Shown here one piece after another: positions 8,816-18,211 of a DNA stretch of 64,000 nucleotides. This stretch comes from Marinomonas algarum. Its GTDB lineage: Bacteria; Pseudomonadota; Gammaproteobacteria; Pseudomonadales; Marinomonadaceae. Numbering within the stretch: the first letter of the stretch is position 1; the number at the start of each line of letters is the position of its first letter. A program made the position numbers and the translations under genes. Under the pieces are notes generated by a model. It did no database searches. It was given only the letters and a program-made list of their open reading frames with translations, and was not told the origin of the DNA. Location of the stretch: the NCBI RefSeq assembly GCF_020532605.1, contig NZ_JAJATW010000004.1:62001-126000 (forward strand), read 5' to 3'.

Positions 8816-9703
8816 ATGAACACTCGATCGTTAAAACAGTTTTTAGCGTTAGCGGATACCTTGCATTTTGGTCGTGCCAGTGACGATTGCAATATCAGTA
8901 TTTCCGCTTTGTCGCGCAATATTCGTCATTTAGAAGAAGAGCTCGGCGTGGCATTGTTTAGCCGCGACAACCGTACGGTGATGCTGACTCAAGAAGGGCA
9001 GAAGTTTGTTAAATACGCTCGTGATACTTGTCATCAGTGGCAGTCTATTCGTCATGAACTAACGGATAACTCCGATGAATTAAGCGGTGAAATCAGTTTG
9101 TACAGTTCGGTGACGGCCAGTTACAGTTTCTTATATGACCTGTTGCGACGGTTTCGGGTTGCCTATCCAGCCATTGAAATCAAATTACGTACAGGGGACC
9201 CAGAACACGCCATTGCACACATATTGGACGGTAAGGAAGACATTACGATTGCGGCTCATCCCGCCAAGTTTCCTCGCGGTGTGGCGTTTAAGCCAATCGC
9301 AGTGTCCCCCTTATTATTTATTGCGCCCTTGGATCAACAAGTTCCGCACGTGCCGAATGGGGTGCCTGCTATGGCGGCTGATTGGGCAAACATTCCAATG
9401 ATTTTGTCTGAGAGTGGCGTGTCGAGAACGCGTGTGGACGAGTGGTTCCAACAACACAGCATGACGCCGCGTATTTATGCCCAAGTCACAGGCAATGAAG
9501 CCATTGTGAGTATGGTCAGTTTGGGTTTTGGGATTGGTGTGGTGCCGAAGATCGTCTTGGACAACAGTCCATTAAAAGACCGAGTGCAAATTTTGGCCGT
9601 TAAGCCTGAGTTAGCGCCTTACGATATTGGTCTGATTACGTTAAAGAAAAACCTTAAAAACCCCTTGGTCAATGCATTTTGGGATCTGATCAAAGAGCCG
9701 TAA
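8816..9703 (+). CDS. ilvY: HTH-type transcriptional activator IlvY
   Basis: LysR-family regulator, 295 aa, that in enteric bacteria activates ilvC when acetolactate or acetohydroxybutyrate is present. The N-terminal winged helix-turn-helix runs through FGRASDDCNISISALSRNIR and LEEELGVALF, and RDNRTVMLT matches E. coli IlvY closely. The effector domain includes SVTASYSFL, KLRTGDPEHAI and GNEAIVSMVSLGFGIGVVP. A GAGGGG site precedes the ATG. Its position divergent from ilvC confirms the assignment. Confidence 0.95.
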   Translation: MNTRSLKQFLALADTLHFGRASDDCNISISALSRNIRHLEEELGVALFSRDNRTVMLTQEGQKFVKYARDTCHQWQSIRHELTDNSDELSGEISLYSSVTASYSFLYDLLRRFRVAYPAIEIKLRTGDPEHAIAHILDGKEDITIAAHPAKFPRGVAFKPIAVSPLLFIAPLDQQVPHVPNGVPAMAADWANIPMILSESGVSRTRVDEWFQQHSMTPRIYAQVTGNEAIVSMVSLGFGIGVVPKIVLDNSPLKDRVQILAVKPELAPYDIGLITLKKNLKNPLVNAFWDLIKEP

Positions 9704-9769
9704 CACACCAGTGACAACAGAGACATGTTGTGTTGGCATGTTACGACGCATTGCTGGTACTTACCTTTT

Positions 9770-9791
9770 AATAAGCGAGCGGTCGCTTATT
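9770..9791. terminator. Bidirectional terminator between ilvY and fbpA
   Basis: Perfect inverted repeat AATAAGCGA / TCGCTTATT with a 4-base loop, preceded by TTTT and followed by TT. It overlaps the last codons of the convergent fbpA gene. Confidence 0.6.
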
Positions 9792-10824
9792 TCCAGCCAG
9801 CCTTATCCATCAACTCAACCGCTTTACGGTTGTTTTCACCCAATACACTCAAAGACACCGTGTCGGCTTTAAATTCACCAAATTTTGCTAAGCTTTTTGG
9901 TGGGGCAATGCCGTCAACCACAGCGTATTCGTTGTTCACGTTGGCGTACCAAGTTTGGCTTTGATCATTGGTCAAGAAATCGATCAGTTTTTTCGCGTTG
10001 TCGATGTTTTGCGAGGACGCTGTGATACCAATACCACTGACGTTTACGTGAGCACCACGTTGGTTGCTTGCTTGGTTTGGCCAGTGCATCGCCAATTTAT
10101 CGAAGATGGCGCGGTCAGAGGATTGTTTGCTTAGACCCAAACGACCAAAGTAGTAAGTATTGGCAACAGCAACATCACAAACCCCTGCTGCAACCGCTTT
10201 GATTTGATCCGTATCACCCCCTGCTGGTGGACGTGCAAAGTTAGCCACAAGGCCTTTCGCCCAATCCAGTGTTTTGGCTTCACCGTGTGCATCAATCATA
10301 GAGGCGACAAGAGACTGGTTGTAGATATTACTCGATGAACGGATACAGATTTTTCCTTTCCACTTAGGATCAGCTAGGTCTTCGTATGTGGACAATTGTG
10401 CAGCGTTAACGTTTTCTGGGTTGTAGAAAATGACGCGAGAACGTTGTGACAAACCGTACCAGTAACCTTCACGATCTTTTAGGTGCTCAGGTACGACCTT
10501 ATTTAACTGTTTTGTTTCAAAAGGTTGTAAAACACCTGCTTCTTTAGCACGGTAAAGACGACCGGCGTCAACAGTAATAAACACATCGGCAGGGCTGGCA
10601 TCGCCTTCTGACTGTAGACGGCTTAGTAATGCATCTGCTTTACCCGTAATAAGGTTTACTTTGACATCGTTTTCTTTAGAGAAAGTGTCTAGCAATGGTG
10701 CAATAAGGGCTTCGTTACGAGCGGAATATACATTCACTTCACCACTGGCAATGGCGGAAGCGCTGGTCAGTGCCAATAGAGAAGAAGAGCCGATAAGGGC
10801 AACAAGAGCGGAAGTTCGTTTCAT
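9787..10824 (-). CDS. fbpA: Periplasmic ferric iron-binding protein (FbpA/FutA family)
   Basis: Binding protein of a ferric-iron ABC importer, 345 aa. A signal peptide ends near ASAIASG (about residue 27). The mature part opens VNVYSARNEALIAPLLDTF and contains YGLSQRSRVIFYNP and the tyrosine pair NTYYFGRLGLS that coordinates iron in this family, plus HVNVSGIGI. No permease or ATPase gene is next to it, so it must work with components encoded elsewhere. I found no convincing Fur box upstream. It converges on ilvY. Confidence 0.88.
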   Translation of the reverse strand: MKRTSALVALIGSSSLLALTSASAIASGEVNVYSARNEALIAPLLDTFSKENDVKVNLITGKADALLSRLQSEGDASPADVFITVDAGRLYRAKEAGVLQPFETKQLNKVVPEHLKDREGYWYGLSQRSRVIFYNPENVNAAQLSTYEDLADPKWKGKICIRSSSNIYNQSLVASMIDAHGEAKTLDWAKGLVANFARPPAGGDTDQIKAVAAGVCDVAVANTYYFGRLGLSKQSSDRAIFDKLAMHWPNQASNQRGAHVNVSGIGITASSQNIDNAKKLIDFLTNDQSQTWYANVNNEYAVVDGIAPPKSLAKFGEFKADTVSLSVLGENNRKAVELMDKAGWK

Positions 10825-10983
10825 AATAAGCTACCTATTTTTTATTGAGTAAAAGATATTGGTCACTCGTTTTTACGAATGCTGTCATAGGCAGACAAAC
10901 ACTAATAAAAATCGTTCCCGTTACTGTTTATTTTTTTGGGTTTTTTTGAAAAATGTTAAAAAACGAGAAAAATGAAGAAAGCG

Positions 10984-12207
10984 CTACTCAAACACACAAC
11001 GGACACAGTTGCGGCCATCGGCTTTGGCTTCGTAGAGGGCTTTATCGACCATTTCAAGCGTGCTATCGAGGTCAACAGTTGGATTTATTTCTGTTACGCC
11101 AATGGATAGGGTGATGTGAATGTCTTGCTCTTTGATGGTAAACAGGCGCACTGAGGTGTCTTTGCAAATCCGTTCAGCTAATGTGCGAGCCATAGAGATA
11201 TTGGTGTTGTGCATAAGAATGTAAAACTCTTCTCCGCCAACACGATATAAATTATCTGTTGCGCGTATTTGCTCTGTCATCCATTGAGCAACAAGCTGCA
11301 GTGCCTGATCGCCGCCACTGTGACCAAAACGATCATTAATGGATTTAAAGAAATCGATGTCCAATGTCATTAAGCTGAGCGTTTGTTGTTTCTGTTTAAG
11401 TTGCTCAAAGCTATGGTGAATGTCGGTGTTAAAAGCACGTCTATTTTTTAAGTGGGTTAGTGGGTCGGTACGAGTGGATGTATCAAGTTGGCGCATCAGT
11501 TGGTTGCGTTCGGTAATGTCGAGCATGACGCCCACCTGTCCTATTGCTTGACCATCGGCGTTTGTGAACACGGCTTTATTAAATTCAATTTCATGGAGCG
11601 AACCGTTTGAAAATTGGACATTGGCCTCATAACGCTGAGTCCCCCCTTGAGAAAGCAACTTTGAGTCGGCTTCGTAGTATTTGTCTGCCAACGCTTTAGG
11701 GGAAATGTCATAAACGGAATGCCCTATTATTTTCTCTCTTGCAAAGCCAATCGCGTTACAAAAAGCAAGATTACAACCTCGATAGATATGCAGGTGGTCT
11801 TTGAAAAAAATAGGGGTAGGGATGGCATCAATAATGACTTGTAAGACATCGTCTTCGCTCTGTTGCGCTTTACCCAAATTAAAGCGAGATAATTCTGCGG
11901 CGAGCCAAGTGACCAAGTGCTGGTCCTGTTGTGAAAAGCAGTTTGTGGCACCTCGTTGAATCCAGTTTAGGCTGGACTCAAGAGTCCAATCATCAACAAT
12001 GACCAGAGCTTTTCTCGCGCCCAGCTGTGGCCACTCTTCTTCTTTGAGTTCTTCGGCGGCCATTAAAACAATGGCGGACACAGGTACCTGTTGCAGTGTC
12101 TCCACGGGCTGCCATTGAACCTTTGTTCCCGCATCGATCAATAAATGATGCAAAGAATCGGTGCAATGGATTAAGCAAGGAGAAAAATACAAAGTTGAAG
12201 GGGTCAT
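10984..12207 (-). CDS. PAS-domain diguanylate cyclase
   Basis: Predicted c-di-GMP synthase, 407 aa, with no membrane segment. Residues 1-110 form an alpha/beta region with a receiver-like feel but no clear phospho-acceptor. A PAS domain spans about 120-235 (IDAIPTPIFFKDHLHIYRGCNLAF). The GGDEF domain runs from about 245 to 405 with DPLTHLKNRRAF, DIDFFKSIND and the active-site GGEEF at 324-328. An inhibitory RxxD site (R315-D318) lies five residues upstream, so product inhibition is expected. The PAS ligand is unknown. Confidence 0.9.
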   Translation of the reverse strand: MTPSTLYFSPCLIHCTDSLHHLLIDAGTKVQWQPVETLQQVPVSAIVLMAAEELKEEEWPQLGARKALVIVDDWTLESSLNWIQRGATNCFSQQDQHLVTWLAAELSRFNLGKAQQSEDDVLQVIIDAIPTPIFFKDHLHIYRGCNLAFCNAIGFAREKIIGHSVYDISPKALADKYYEADSKLLSQGGTQRYEANVQFSNGSLHEIEFNKAVFTNADGQAIGQVGVMLDITERNQLMRQLDTSTRTDPLTHLKNRRAFNTDIHHSFEQLKQKQQTLSLMTLDIDFFKSINDRFGHSGGDQALQLVAQWMTEQIRATDNLYRVGGEEFYILMHNTNISMARTLAERICKDTSVRLFTIKEQDIHITLSIGVTEINPTVDLDSTLEMVDKALYEAKADGRNCVRCVFE

Positions 12208-12456
12208 TAGATACTCTTTTATTCCCTGTTTATGTTTATTGTTTGCTTATGTCCATCAAAGCAGCGCTTTTACATTATCACCTGGTAACATCAATAACAT
12301 GGTAAAAGCGAAATAAAATAGTACTTGAAATTGATAGCGTCTGAGATTTAATCGGATTTTGCGTGATGAATATCAAGTAAACAAGGTTACAGGGTAAAGC
12401 GTCATTATGAAAGAAGAGAGGCGGGCGTGTTGTCAGTCGTGTTTTATAGGAAATTT

Positions 12457-12491
12457 GTATCCTATTAGTGAGCGATAAACCAATAGGATAC
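12457..12491. repeat. Perfect 10-base inverted repeat
   Basis: GTATCCTATT and AATAGGATAC separated by 15 bases, downstream of the 12505-13158 gene and upstream of the diguanylate cyclase gene. No clear T-run follows on either strand, so this could be an operator or a weak terminator. Confidence 0.5.
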
Positions 12492-12504
12492 GTCAATGAT
12501 TCTT

Positions 12505-13158
12505 TTATAGTACGGTTAATACACGTTCTACTGAGAGGCGAGATTTTGGCAGTGCCGCGTTGTAATCCTCAGCCGCATCGTGATAGCCCATCGCCAAAGC
12601 CACGTCACATTGGTAGCCCTCTAACTCTGGGAAGGCGTCACTAATCAATTCATGATCTATACCTTCCATAGGGGTAGAGTCAATATTCAAGCGTGCCAAG
12701 GCGTTCATGGTATTGCCTAACGCAATATAAACCTGTGATTTTGTCCAAGCGGCGTTGTTGCCGGCGTCGTTTGTGTTCATGTCAACAAAGGCGAACGCGC
12801 CAAATGCTTGTTCTTTGTTTTCTGCGGGTGTGCGACCCAATGCAATGTCCGTATCGATGACATGTTCGTAATCGGTACGACTATAGTGTGTTTTGTGCGC
12901 AAATAAAATCGTATGGGACGCTGTTTTTGCGTGCTTCTGATTGAACTGAAACTTGTTTTTAAAGGTATCGTGAAAACGCTGTTTGGCTTCATCACTTTCG
13001 ATGACTAAAATCTTCCAAGGCTGTGAGTTGATGGAAGAAGGTGATAAGCGAATCGCTTCGTAAATGATATCTAAGTCTGTTTGAGGGATACGTTTGCTGG
13101 CATCGTAATGTTTTGCCGTATAACGGTGGTTGAGTTCAGTTAGGATGGGGTGTGACAT
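12505..13158 (-). CDS. NfsB-like NAD(P)H nitroreductase
   Basis: FMN-dependent nitroreductase-family enzyme, 217 aa. It begins MSHPILTELNHRYTAKHYD, the typical RYxxKxFD opening of NfsB, followed by AIRLSPSSINSQPWKI for flavin binding. The C-terminal half has ALGNTMNALARLNIDSTPMEG and VALAMGYHD. Likely substrates are quinones, nitroaromatics or other electrophiles; the native one is unknown. The start is the second ATG, which has GGAG six bases upstream. It is divergent from a LysR gene, its probable regulator. Confidence 0.88.
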   Translation of the reverse strand: MSHPILTELNHRYTAKHYDASKRIPQTDLDIIYEAIRLSPSSINSQPWKILVIESDEAKQRFHDTFKNKFQFNQKHAKTASHTILFAHKTHYSRTDYEHVIDTDIALGRTPAENKEQAFGAFAFVDMNTNDAGNNAAWTKSQVYIALGNTMNALARLNIDSTPMEGIDHELISDAFPELEGYQCDVALAMGYHDAAEDYNAALPKSRLSVERVLTVL

Positions 13159-13266
13159 AATTTGCTCCATAAAATACGTGATTAAAAAAGAACGCGGTTT
13201 AGCAATAAGAATGTCGCCATAGTAAAGGCTTGTTCGTCACGGATGAATGGGTTTTGTGTTGAATTA

Positions 13267-13287
13267 TTATCAAATTTTTTTTGATAA
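13267..13287. promoter_or_regulatory. Candidate LysR operator
   Basis: TTATCAAA and TTTGATAA form a perfect 8-base inverted repeat with a 5-base spacer, between the divergent nitroreductase and LysR genes. Its symmetry and position fit a LysR-type recognition site. Confidence 0.5.
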
Positions 13288-13322
13288 ACTGATCATTACT
13301 TTCATGTAAATAGGGATAAAAA

Positions 13323-14279
13323 GTGCAAATAGAGGATTTACGATTAGTCTTAAAAGTCGCTGAATTTCGCAGTATTACGGCCGCTGCAACGCATTTAGAC
13401 ATGCAGGTAGCGACAGCAAGTGCTGCTGTGAAGCGAGTAGAAGCTTCCCTAGGCGTGGAGTTATTCGTGCGTACGACACGACACCTCCGTTTGTCCACGG
13501 CAGGGGAACGTTATTTGCCGCAATGTACCGCCGCAGTTTCCATGCTGGATCAGGCTAGACAAACCATTCACAGCGATTTAGATGTTATCCATGGTGAGAT
13601 TCGTTTAGCAGTATCATCCGATTTGGGACGCAATTTAGCGATCCCTTGGGTGGACGAGTTTATGACAGAGTATCCTAATGTCACCTTAAGGACACACATC
13701 AGCGACAGTAACGTGGATTTTTATCGAGATGCCTTAGACATGGCACTGCGTTATGGTGCGCCGTCCGATTCTAATATGTATGGCTTTAAAATTTGTAATG
13801 TCCCTAGGTTATTGGTGGCCAGTCCGGAGTACCTTATAAAGTATGGCACACCGCAGCAGCCAAAAGACCTGTTACATCATCAATGCTTATTTTATCAGCT
13901 GCAAAATATCCTTAATGATACTTGGCATTTTTCTGTAAACGACCCAGAAACGCAGAGGGAGCGACACGATAAAGTTAAGCCAAAAGCCTATTGCGCAGCG
14001 AATGATGGGGATCTAGTCCGACGCTGGTGCGTGGCAGGGAAGGGGGTTGCGATTAAGTCAGCAATCGATATTGCACAAGACCTTTTAGCAGGCCGAGTGG
14101 TGCCACTCATGGCCGATTATCGTATTGCACAGGGAGAGTTATGGTTAATTAGCCCAAGCCGACAGTCGATCACGCCTACCATGCGCTTACTGCGTGATAG
14201 GTTTCGTGATCGAACACGAGACTTACTGGAGCAATTGGTTAACCGGAACTTCATCTCGGCTGATACCTTACATACCTAG
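13323..14279 (+). CDS. LysR-family transcriptional regulator (CrgA/AaeR-like)
   Basis: Transcription factor of 318 aa with an N-terminal winged helix-turn-helix (SITAAATHLDMQVATASAAVKRVEASLG, residues about 18-45) and a periplasmic-binding-like effector domain. It starts at GTG with AGGGA upstream and no better ATG. ELFVRTTRHLRLSTAGERYL is typical of the large LysR branch that controls adjacent oxidoreductases. The probable target is the divergent nitroreductase gene; the inducer is unknown. Confidence 0.85.
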   Translation: MQIEDLRLVLKVAEFRSITAAATHLDMQVATASAAVKRVEASLGVELFVRTTRHLRLSTAGERYLPQCTAAVSMLDQARQTIHSDLDVIHGEIRLAVSSDLGRNLAIPWVDEFMTEYPNVTLRTHISDSNVDFYRDALDMALRYGAPSDSNMYGFKICNVPRLLVASPEYLIKYGTPQQPKDLLHHQCLFYQLQNILNDTWHFSVNDPETQRERHDKVKPKAYCAANDGDLVRRWCVAGKGVAIKSAIDIAQDLLAGRVVPLMADYRIAQGELWLISPSRQSITPTMRLLRDRFRDRTRDLLEQLVNRNFISADTLHT

Positions 14280-14288
14280 TGCTTAGGG

Positions 14289-14714
14289 CTATTTTGCAAA
14301 CAGTTGGCCCATGTCTTTGAAGGCTTTAAATTCGAGGGCGTTGCCACAAGGGTCGAGGAAAAACATGGTGGCTTGCTCGCCCACTTGGCCTTTGAAACGA
14401 ATATAAGGTTCGATGATAAAATCCGTACCTTCGGCGGTTAGGCGTTCAGCAAGGGTTTCCCATTGTTCCCAAGTCAAGACAACACCAAAGTGTGGTACGG
14501 GAACATCGTGACCATCAACAGGGTTCGTCGACGCTTGTTCTTGAGTCGGTGTTTTAGGGTGATAATGAATAACGAGCTGATGACCAAAAAAGTTAAAATC
14601 GACCCACGTCTCCGATGAACGACCTTCTTCTAAACCAAAAACATCACGGTAAAAGGCGCGCGCTAACGGAACATCATAGACAGGAATAGCAAGGTGAAAG
14701 GGTTGTAAACTCAT
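14289..14714 (-). CDS. VOC-family (glyoxalase/dioxygenase superfamily) protein
   Basis: Protein of 141 aa with one vicinal-oxygen-chelate module pair. It opens [14 protein letters not shown] and has [21 protein letters not shown]; metal-ligand candidates are His8, a mid-protein His near [10 protein letters not shown] and the late Glu in [12 protein letters not shown]. Related proteins include glyoxalase-like and bleomycin-resistance-like enzymes; the substrate cannot be told. The ATG is chosen for the AGGAG upstream. It lies after the peroxiredoxin gene but beyond a terminator, so it may need its own promoter. Confidence 0.8.
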   Translation of the reverse strand: MSLQPFHLAIPVYDVPLARAFYRDVFGLEEGRSSETWVDFNFFGHQLVIHYHPKTPTQEQASTNPVDGHDVPVPHFGVVLTWEQWETLAERLTAEGTDFIIEPYIRFKGQVGEQATMFFLDPCGNALEFKAFKDMGQLFAK

Positions 14715-14730
14715 TGTCGTTCTCCTAATA

Positions 14731-14766
14731 AAAAGCAGAGGTCGATTTTCATCGGCCTCTGCTTTT
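14731..14766 (-). terminator. Terminator after the peroxiredoxin gene
   Basis: Arms AAAAGCAGAGGTCGAT and ATCGGCCTCTGCTTTT (one G-U pair) around a TTTC loop. The A and T ends allow termination in both directions. It separates the peroxiredoxin and VOC genes. Confidence 0.75.
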
Positions 14767-14814
14767 CTACTCTTAAGAAGCCTTGCTGCGAAAGTGGGCA
14801 GCAAAGGATACGGA

Positions 14815-15339
14815 TTAACGGTTTTTCAGGTAGTTCAACATGGTGTCAGCATCAGACACTTCAAACGGATCGCTTGGTGCGTTGTCTTGGTAACCCGCTT
14901 CGGAGAACATCTGTTTGATTTCACCGTTTTCGACGTACATAGCATAACGCCAGCTGCGCATACCAAACCCTAGGTTATCCTTCTTAACCAACATACCCAT
15001 TTGACGAGTAAAGTCAGCGTTGCCGTCTGGCAATAAGAAGACGTTTTTCGCATTCTGGCTTTTGCCCCATTGGAACATAACAAACGCATCGTTGACGGAA
15101 AGACAGATAACTGCATCAACGCCTTGTGCTTTGAATTCTTCGTACAGCTCTTCATAGCGTGGAAGATGAGAAGTAGAGCACGTTGGTGTAAATGCACCTG
15201 GTAAAGAAAAAACCACGACTTTTTTATCACTGAACAAATCGGCAGTGGTCACGTCTTTCCATTCGAATGGGTTCGGACCGCCTAGCTCTTCATTACGAAT
15301 ACGAGTTTTAAAGGTAACATTAGGGACTTGATTGATCAT
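14815..15339 (-). CDS. Peroxiredoxin, Prx5 type
   Basis: Thiol peroxidase of 174 aa that reduces hydrogen peroxide and organic peroxides. The peroxidatic cysteine is C54 in PGAFTPTCS, and the Prx5-type [13 protein letters not shown] and [14 protein letters not shown] are present. There is no C-terminal glutaredoxin domain, unlike the fused Haemophilus form, so the reductant is an external glutathione or glutaredoxin system. AGGA precedes the ATG. It appears to be transcribed alone, ending at the strong hairpin downstream. Confidence 0.92.
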   Translation of the reverse strand: MINQVPNVTFKTRIRNEELGGPNPFEWKDVTTADLFSDKKVVVFSLPGAFTPTCSTSHLPRYEELYEEFKAQGVDAVICLSVNDAFVMFQWGKSQNAKNVFLLPDGNADFTRQMGMLVKKDNLGFGMRSWRYAMYVENGEIKQMFSEAGYQDNAPSDPFEVSDADTMLNYLKNR

Positions 15340-15413
15340 GTTTTTTCCTTACGTGATGAGTCTTACCATTGAGGCATGAAAGTAAAATCAATAGAGTAAT
15401 ATGGTATGCCTTT

Positions 15414-16157
15414 TTAGCGCTTTAAAAAACCTTGTTGTTGCAAAAAACTCAACATGTGTTCGCGTTTTTTCTTCTGCACGGCGCCAGCGGTTTGCTCGGA
15501 CCAGTTACTGATCTTTTTCGTGCCAGAGCGGCTTTGGTAATAGGCCTGCATCTGTTCGTCGTAGGCTTTTATATCACTGGCGCAACGGCTGTCGTCATAA
15601 CGGTCTTTGTGCAGAATCACATCGACAGGCAAACGGGGTTTTAGATCGGGTTCAGCATCTGGGTAACCTAGGCACAGACCAAAGACAGGGTAAACATGTT
15701 TTGGCAATTGGAGAAGCTCTGCCACTTGTGTTGGATCGTTACGGATACCGCCAATAAAGACAGCACCCAGACCGACGGATTCGGCGCCTAGCATCAAGTT
15801 TTGTGCGAAAAAAGTCGCGTCGGTTGTTGCGGCGATAAAGTGTTCAGCATTGCCTTCTAATTCGCCTAATCCTTGTTCAACACTGCAGTATTCCACGCGG
15901 GTAAGATCGGCACAAATAACAAAAAACTCCGCCGCGGACTCCACCCACTTTTGACCGCCTGCCAAGGCGGCAATACGACTGCGGTTTTCTGGTAATGTCA
16001 CCTGAACCAAGGAATAAGCTTGGATGAAACTGGATGATGCGGCCCCTTGAGCGGCTTGAATCAGTTGCGTGATTAGAGTGTCGTCAATGGCTTGATCGGT
16101 GTATTTACGAATGGATTTGTGTGCACTTTGTGCTTGAAGAATAGGGTTCATAATCAT
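15414..16157 (-). CDS. nfsA: NfsA-like NADPH nitroreductase
   Basis: FMN oxidoreductase of 247 aa, the usual NfsA/Frp length. It shows HKSIRKYTDQAIDD, AAQGAASSSFIQAYS, the core FFAQNLMLGAESVGLGAVFIGGIRN, GLCLGYPDAEPDLKPRLP, and a basic tail (KISNW, KKKREHML) that in NfsA/Frp contributes to NADPH binding. The start is uncertain between two ATGs six bases apart. It probably reduces quinones and nitro compounds by two-electron steps, fitting the surrounding stress genes. Confidence 0.88.
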   Translation of the reverse strand: MIMNPILQAQSAHKSIRKYTDQAIDDTLITQLIQAAQGAASSSFIQAYSLVQVTLPENRSRIAALAGGQKWVESAAEFFVICADLTRVEYCSVEQGLGELEGNAEHFIAATTDATFFAQNLMLGAESVGLGAVFIGGIRNDPTQVAELLQLPKHVYPVFGLCLGYPDAEPDLKPRLPVDVILHKDRYDDSRCASDIKAYDEQMQAYYQSRSGTKKISNWSEQTAGAVQKKKREHMLSFLQQQGFLKR

Positions 16158-16249
16158 GTCTTTCGGTTGGTTAAGATAACTAAATAGTAGAGAGTTAGGT
16201 CATGAGCGTCAAAGATCTATCGTTGACCGGTCTTTTTTCTCTACACGAA

Positions 16250-16876
16250 TCAGTGATATTGCTTACTGGCCACCTCTCCCCAAAGCGCTTCGATACGATC
16301 GTCTCGACCACAACTTAGGCGATAAAAGCCATAACGAATGCTGTTTTTGGTGTAATAACTTTGGTGGTATTCCTCGGCAGGGTAGAAGGTTTTCGCCGGT
16401 AAGATTTCCGTTACTATGTCTGCTGAAAAAGGTTTGGTGTTATTTACTTTTGCCAAGGAAGCTTCAAAAACCGCTTTTTGCGTCTCGTCCTTGTAGAACA
16501 TGGCCGTCTTATAAGGTGCGCCTTTGTCGCAGAATTGACCGTTTGGATCGGTTGGGTCAATGGTCTTCCAGTAGTAATCACTCAGTGTTTGTAGTGAGAC
16601 CTTTTCGTCATCAAATTGAATTTCTACCACTTCAAAGTGCCCTGTTTTTCCTGACGAAACTTGTTTGTAGGTTGGGTTATCGGTGTGGCCACCGGAGTAG
16701 CCAGACACGACATCAGTGACACCCTCAATGCCTTCAAAGTCGGACTCGACGCACCAGAAACAGCCGCCTGCGACCATCATGGTTTGTGGTGCCGCACTGG
16801 CCACCTGGCTAAAAGTAGCGGTGCCGGTCAGCAGCACGGCCCCGAGAGTGAGGTTGAATCTGTGTTGAATGGTCAT
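16250..16876 (-). CDS. msrA: Peptide methionine sulfoxide reductase MsrA, exported form
   Basis: Repairs methionine-S-sulfoxide in proteins; 208 aa. The catalytic motif GCFWC puts the active cysteine at C39, followed by VVSGYSGGHTDNPTY and EYHQSYY. An N-terminal signal peptide ending near SQVASAAP (residues 1-29) predicts a periplasmic enzyme rather than the common cytosolic one. The start is the second ATG because AAGGA stands eight bases before it, while it abuts the first. No msrB is next to it. Confidence 0.9.
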   Translation of the reverse strand: MTIQHRFNLTLGAVLLTGTATFSQVASAAPQTMMVAGGCFWCVESDFEGIEGVTDVVSGYSGGHTDNPTYKQVSSGKTGHFEVVEIQFDDEKVSLQTLSDYYWKTIDPTDPNGQFCDKGAPYKTAMFYKDETQKAVFEASLAKVNNTKPFSADIVTEILPAKTFYPAEEYHQSYYTKNSIRYGFYRLSCGRDDRIEALWGEVASKQYH

Positions 16877-17131
16877 GCCATACATCCTTTTTTATAATGA
16901 TGTGAATAATGGGTTGATTGCCATAAAGTGAAGTGATTAGACGATCAAGCTTGCGCTATTATTAAGGCGAAAGGTCAATTTTTCATGCCTGTTTGGGATC
17001 TTCCTAGTTAAAAACGTATTTTTTGATCATTTGGATGACCCACTCTGCATCTAATATGTGTAAAGTAAAAAGCTATCTATTACGACAAAATTATACTTAT
17101 CCACGGTGTGTGTCTATTTGGGGAGAATGTG

Positions 17132-18010
17132 ATGAGTTCTGATGAAAAGTTGAATCAAGAAAAAGCGTTAAGTGATGTGTATGTGCCTCCTAAAGTGTGG
17201 CAGTGGGAAGCAAAAAATGGGGGAGAGTTTGCAAATACAAATCGTCCTATTGCGGGTGCGACCCATGAAAAAGTATTGCCAGTGGGTGAGCATGCTCTTC
17301 AGCTTCACTCTTTAGGCACACCCAACGGGCAAAAAGTCACCATCATGCTCGAAGAGCTGTTGGATTTAGGGATCTCTGAAGCAGAGTATGATGCGTATTT
17401 AATCAAGATTGGTGAAGGTGATCAGTTTGGCTCGGGTTTCGTTGAGATCAATCCAAACTCAAAAATTCCAGCCTTAATGGATCACAGCACAACGCCTCCG
17501 ACTCGTGTGTTTGAATCCGGCTCTATCCTGCAATATCTAGCGGAAAAATTTGACGCCTTAGTGCCAACTGAGCGCGTTGCCAAAACAGAATGTCGTAACT
17601 GGTTGTTCTGGCAAATGGGGTCCGCGCCTTACTTAGGGGGTGGTTTTGGTCATTTTTATGCGTATGCACCGACCAAGCAACAATACCCTATTGACCGCTT
17701 TGCGATGGAAGTGAAACGCGAATTGGATGTGCTAGATAAGCATCTGGCGGACAATACCTATTTTGCCGGTGACGAATACTCCATCGCTGATATCGCTATT
17801 TGGCCTTGGTATGGCAACTTGGTGTTGGGCAATTTGTACGATGCGGCGGAGTTTCTTGACGTGGCCAGTTACAAAAATGTTGTGCGTTGGGCAAAAGCGC
17901 TCGAACAGCGTCCAGCGGTGAAGCGTGGTCGTATTGTCAATCGTAGTTGGGGCGACGTTTTCCTTGCAGAACGTCATTCCGCGTCTGACTTCGATGGACT
18001 CGTTGATTAA
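17132..18010 (+). CDS. yghU: Glutathione S-transferase, YghU/disulfide-bond oxidoreductase type
   Basis: Cytosolic Nu-class GST-like protein of 292 aa. It has the long YghU-specific N-terminal extension (PPKVWQWEAKNGGEFANTNRP), a thioredoxin-fold domain (HSLGTPNGQKVTIMLEEL, INPNSKIPALMD, FESGSILQYLAEKF) and an all-helical C-terminal domain (FAGDEYSIADIAIWPWYG). Family members bind two glutathiones and show disulfide reductase activity. The start follows GGGGAG; the reading frame is open eight codons further upstream without a site. A strong terminator follows. Confidence 0.9.
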   Translation: MSSDEKLNQEKALSDVYVPPKVWQWEAKNGGEFANTNRPIAGATHEKVLPVGEHALQLHSLGTPNGQKVTIMLEELLDLGISEAEYDAYLIKIGEGDQFGSGFVEINPNSKIPALMDHSTTPPTRVFESGSILQYLAEKFDALVPTERVAKTECRNWLFWQMGSAPYLGGGFGHFYAYAPTKQQYPIDRFAMEVKRELDVLDKHLADNTYFAGDEYSIADIAIWPWYGNLVLGNLYDAAEFLDVASYKNVVRWAKALEQRPAVKRGRIVNRSWGDVFLAERHSASDFDGLVD

Positions 18011-18158
18011 CACAGGGCGTTTAGTGGAGAGACTAAGAGATGGCTACTAACTGCTACTGACTAAGTCACTGCGACTATGCGACTAACTAAATAGCGCTGT
18101 GTTTAGACGCTTTTTCGTAAGAAACAGGATTCAGCACGCAGTATGTGCAAAAAAAGAC

Positions 18159-18191
18159 AAAGCGCACGAAATTTGTGCGCTTTATTTTTTT
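18159..18191 (+). terminator. Terminator between yghU and the allantoinase gene
   Basis: AAAGCGCAC / GTGCGCTTT stem followed by a run of eight T after one A. A's on the other side make it usable by the convergent allantoinase operon. Confidence 0.8.
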
Positions 18192-18211
18192 TCTTGCGTT
18201 ATTTCATTCAT

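Noticed and set aside
12278-12496. 72-codon open frame between the diguanylate cyclase and nitroreductase genes
   Set aside because: No ribosome site, odd composition, and it lies partly over the inverted repeat at 12457-12491.
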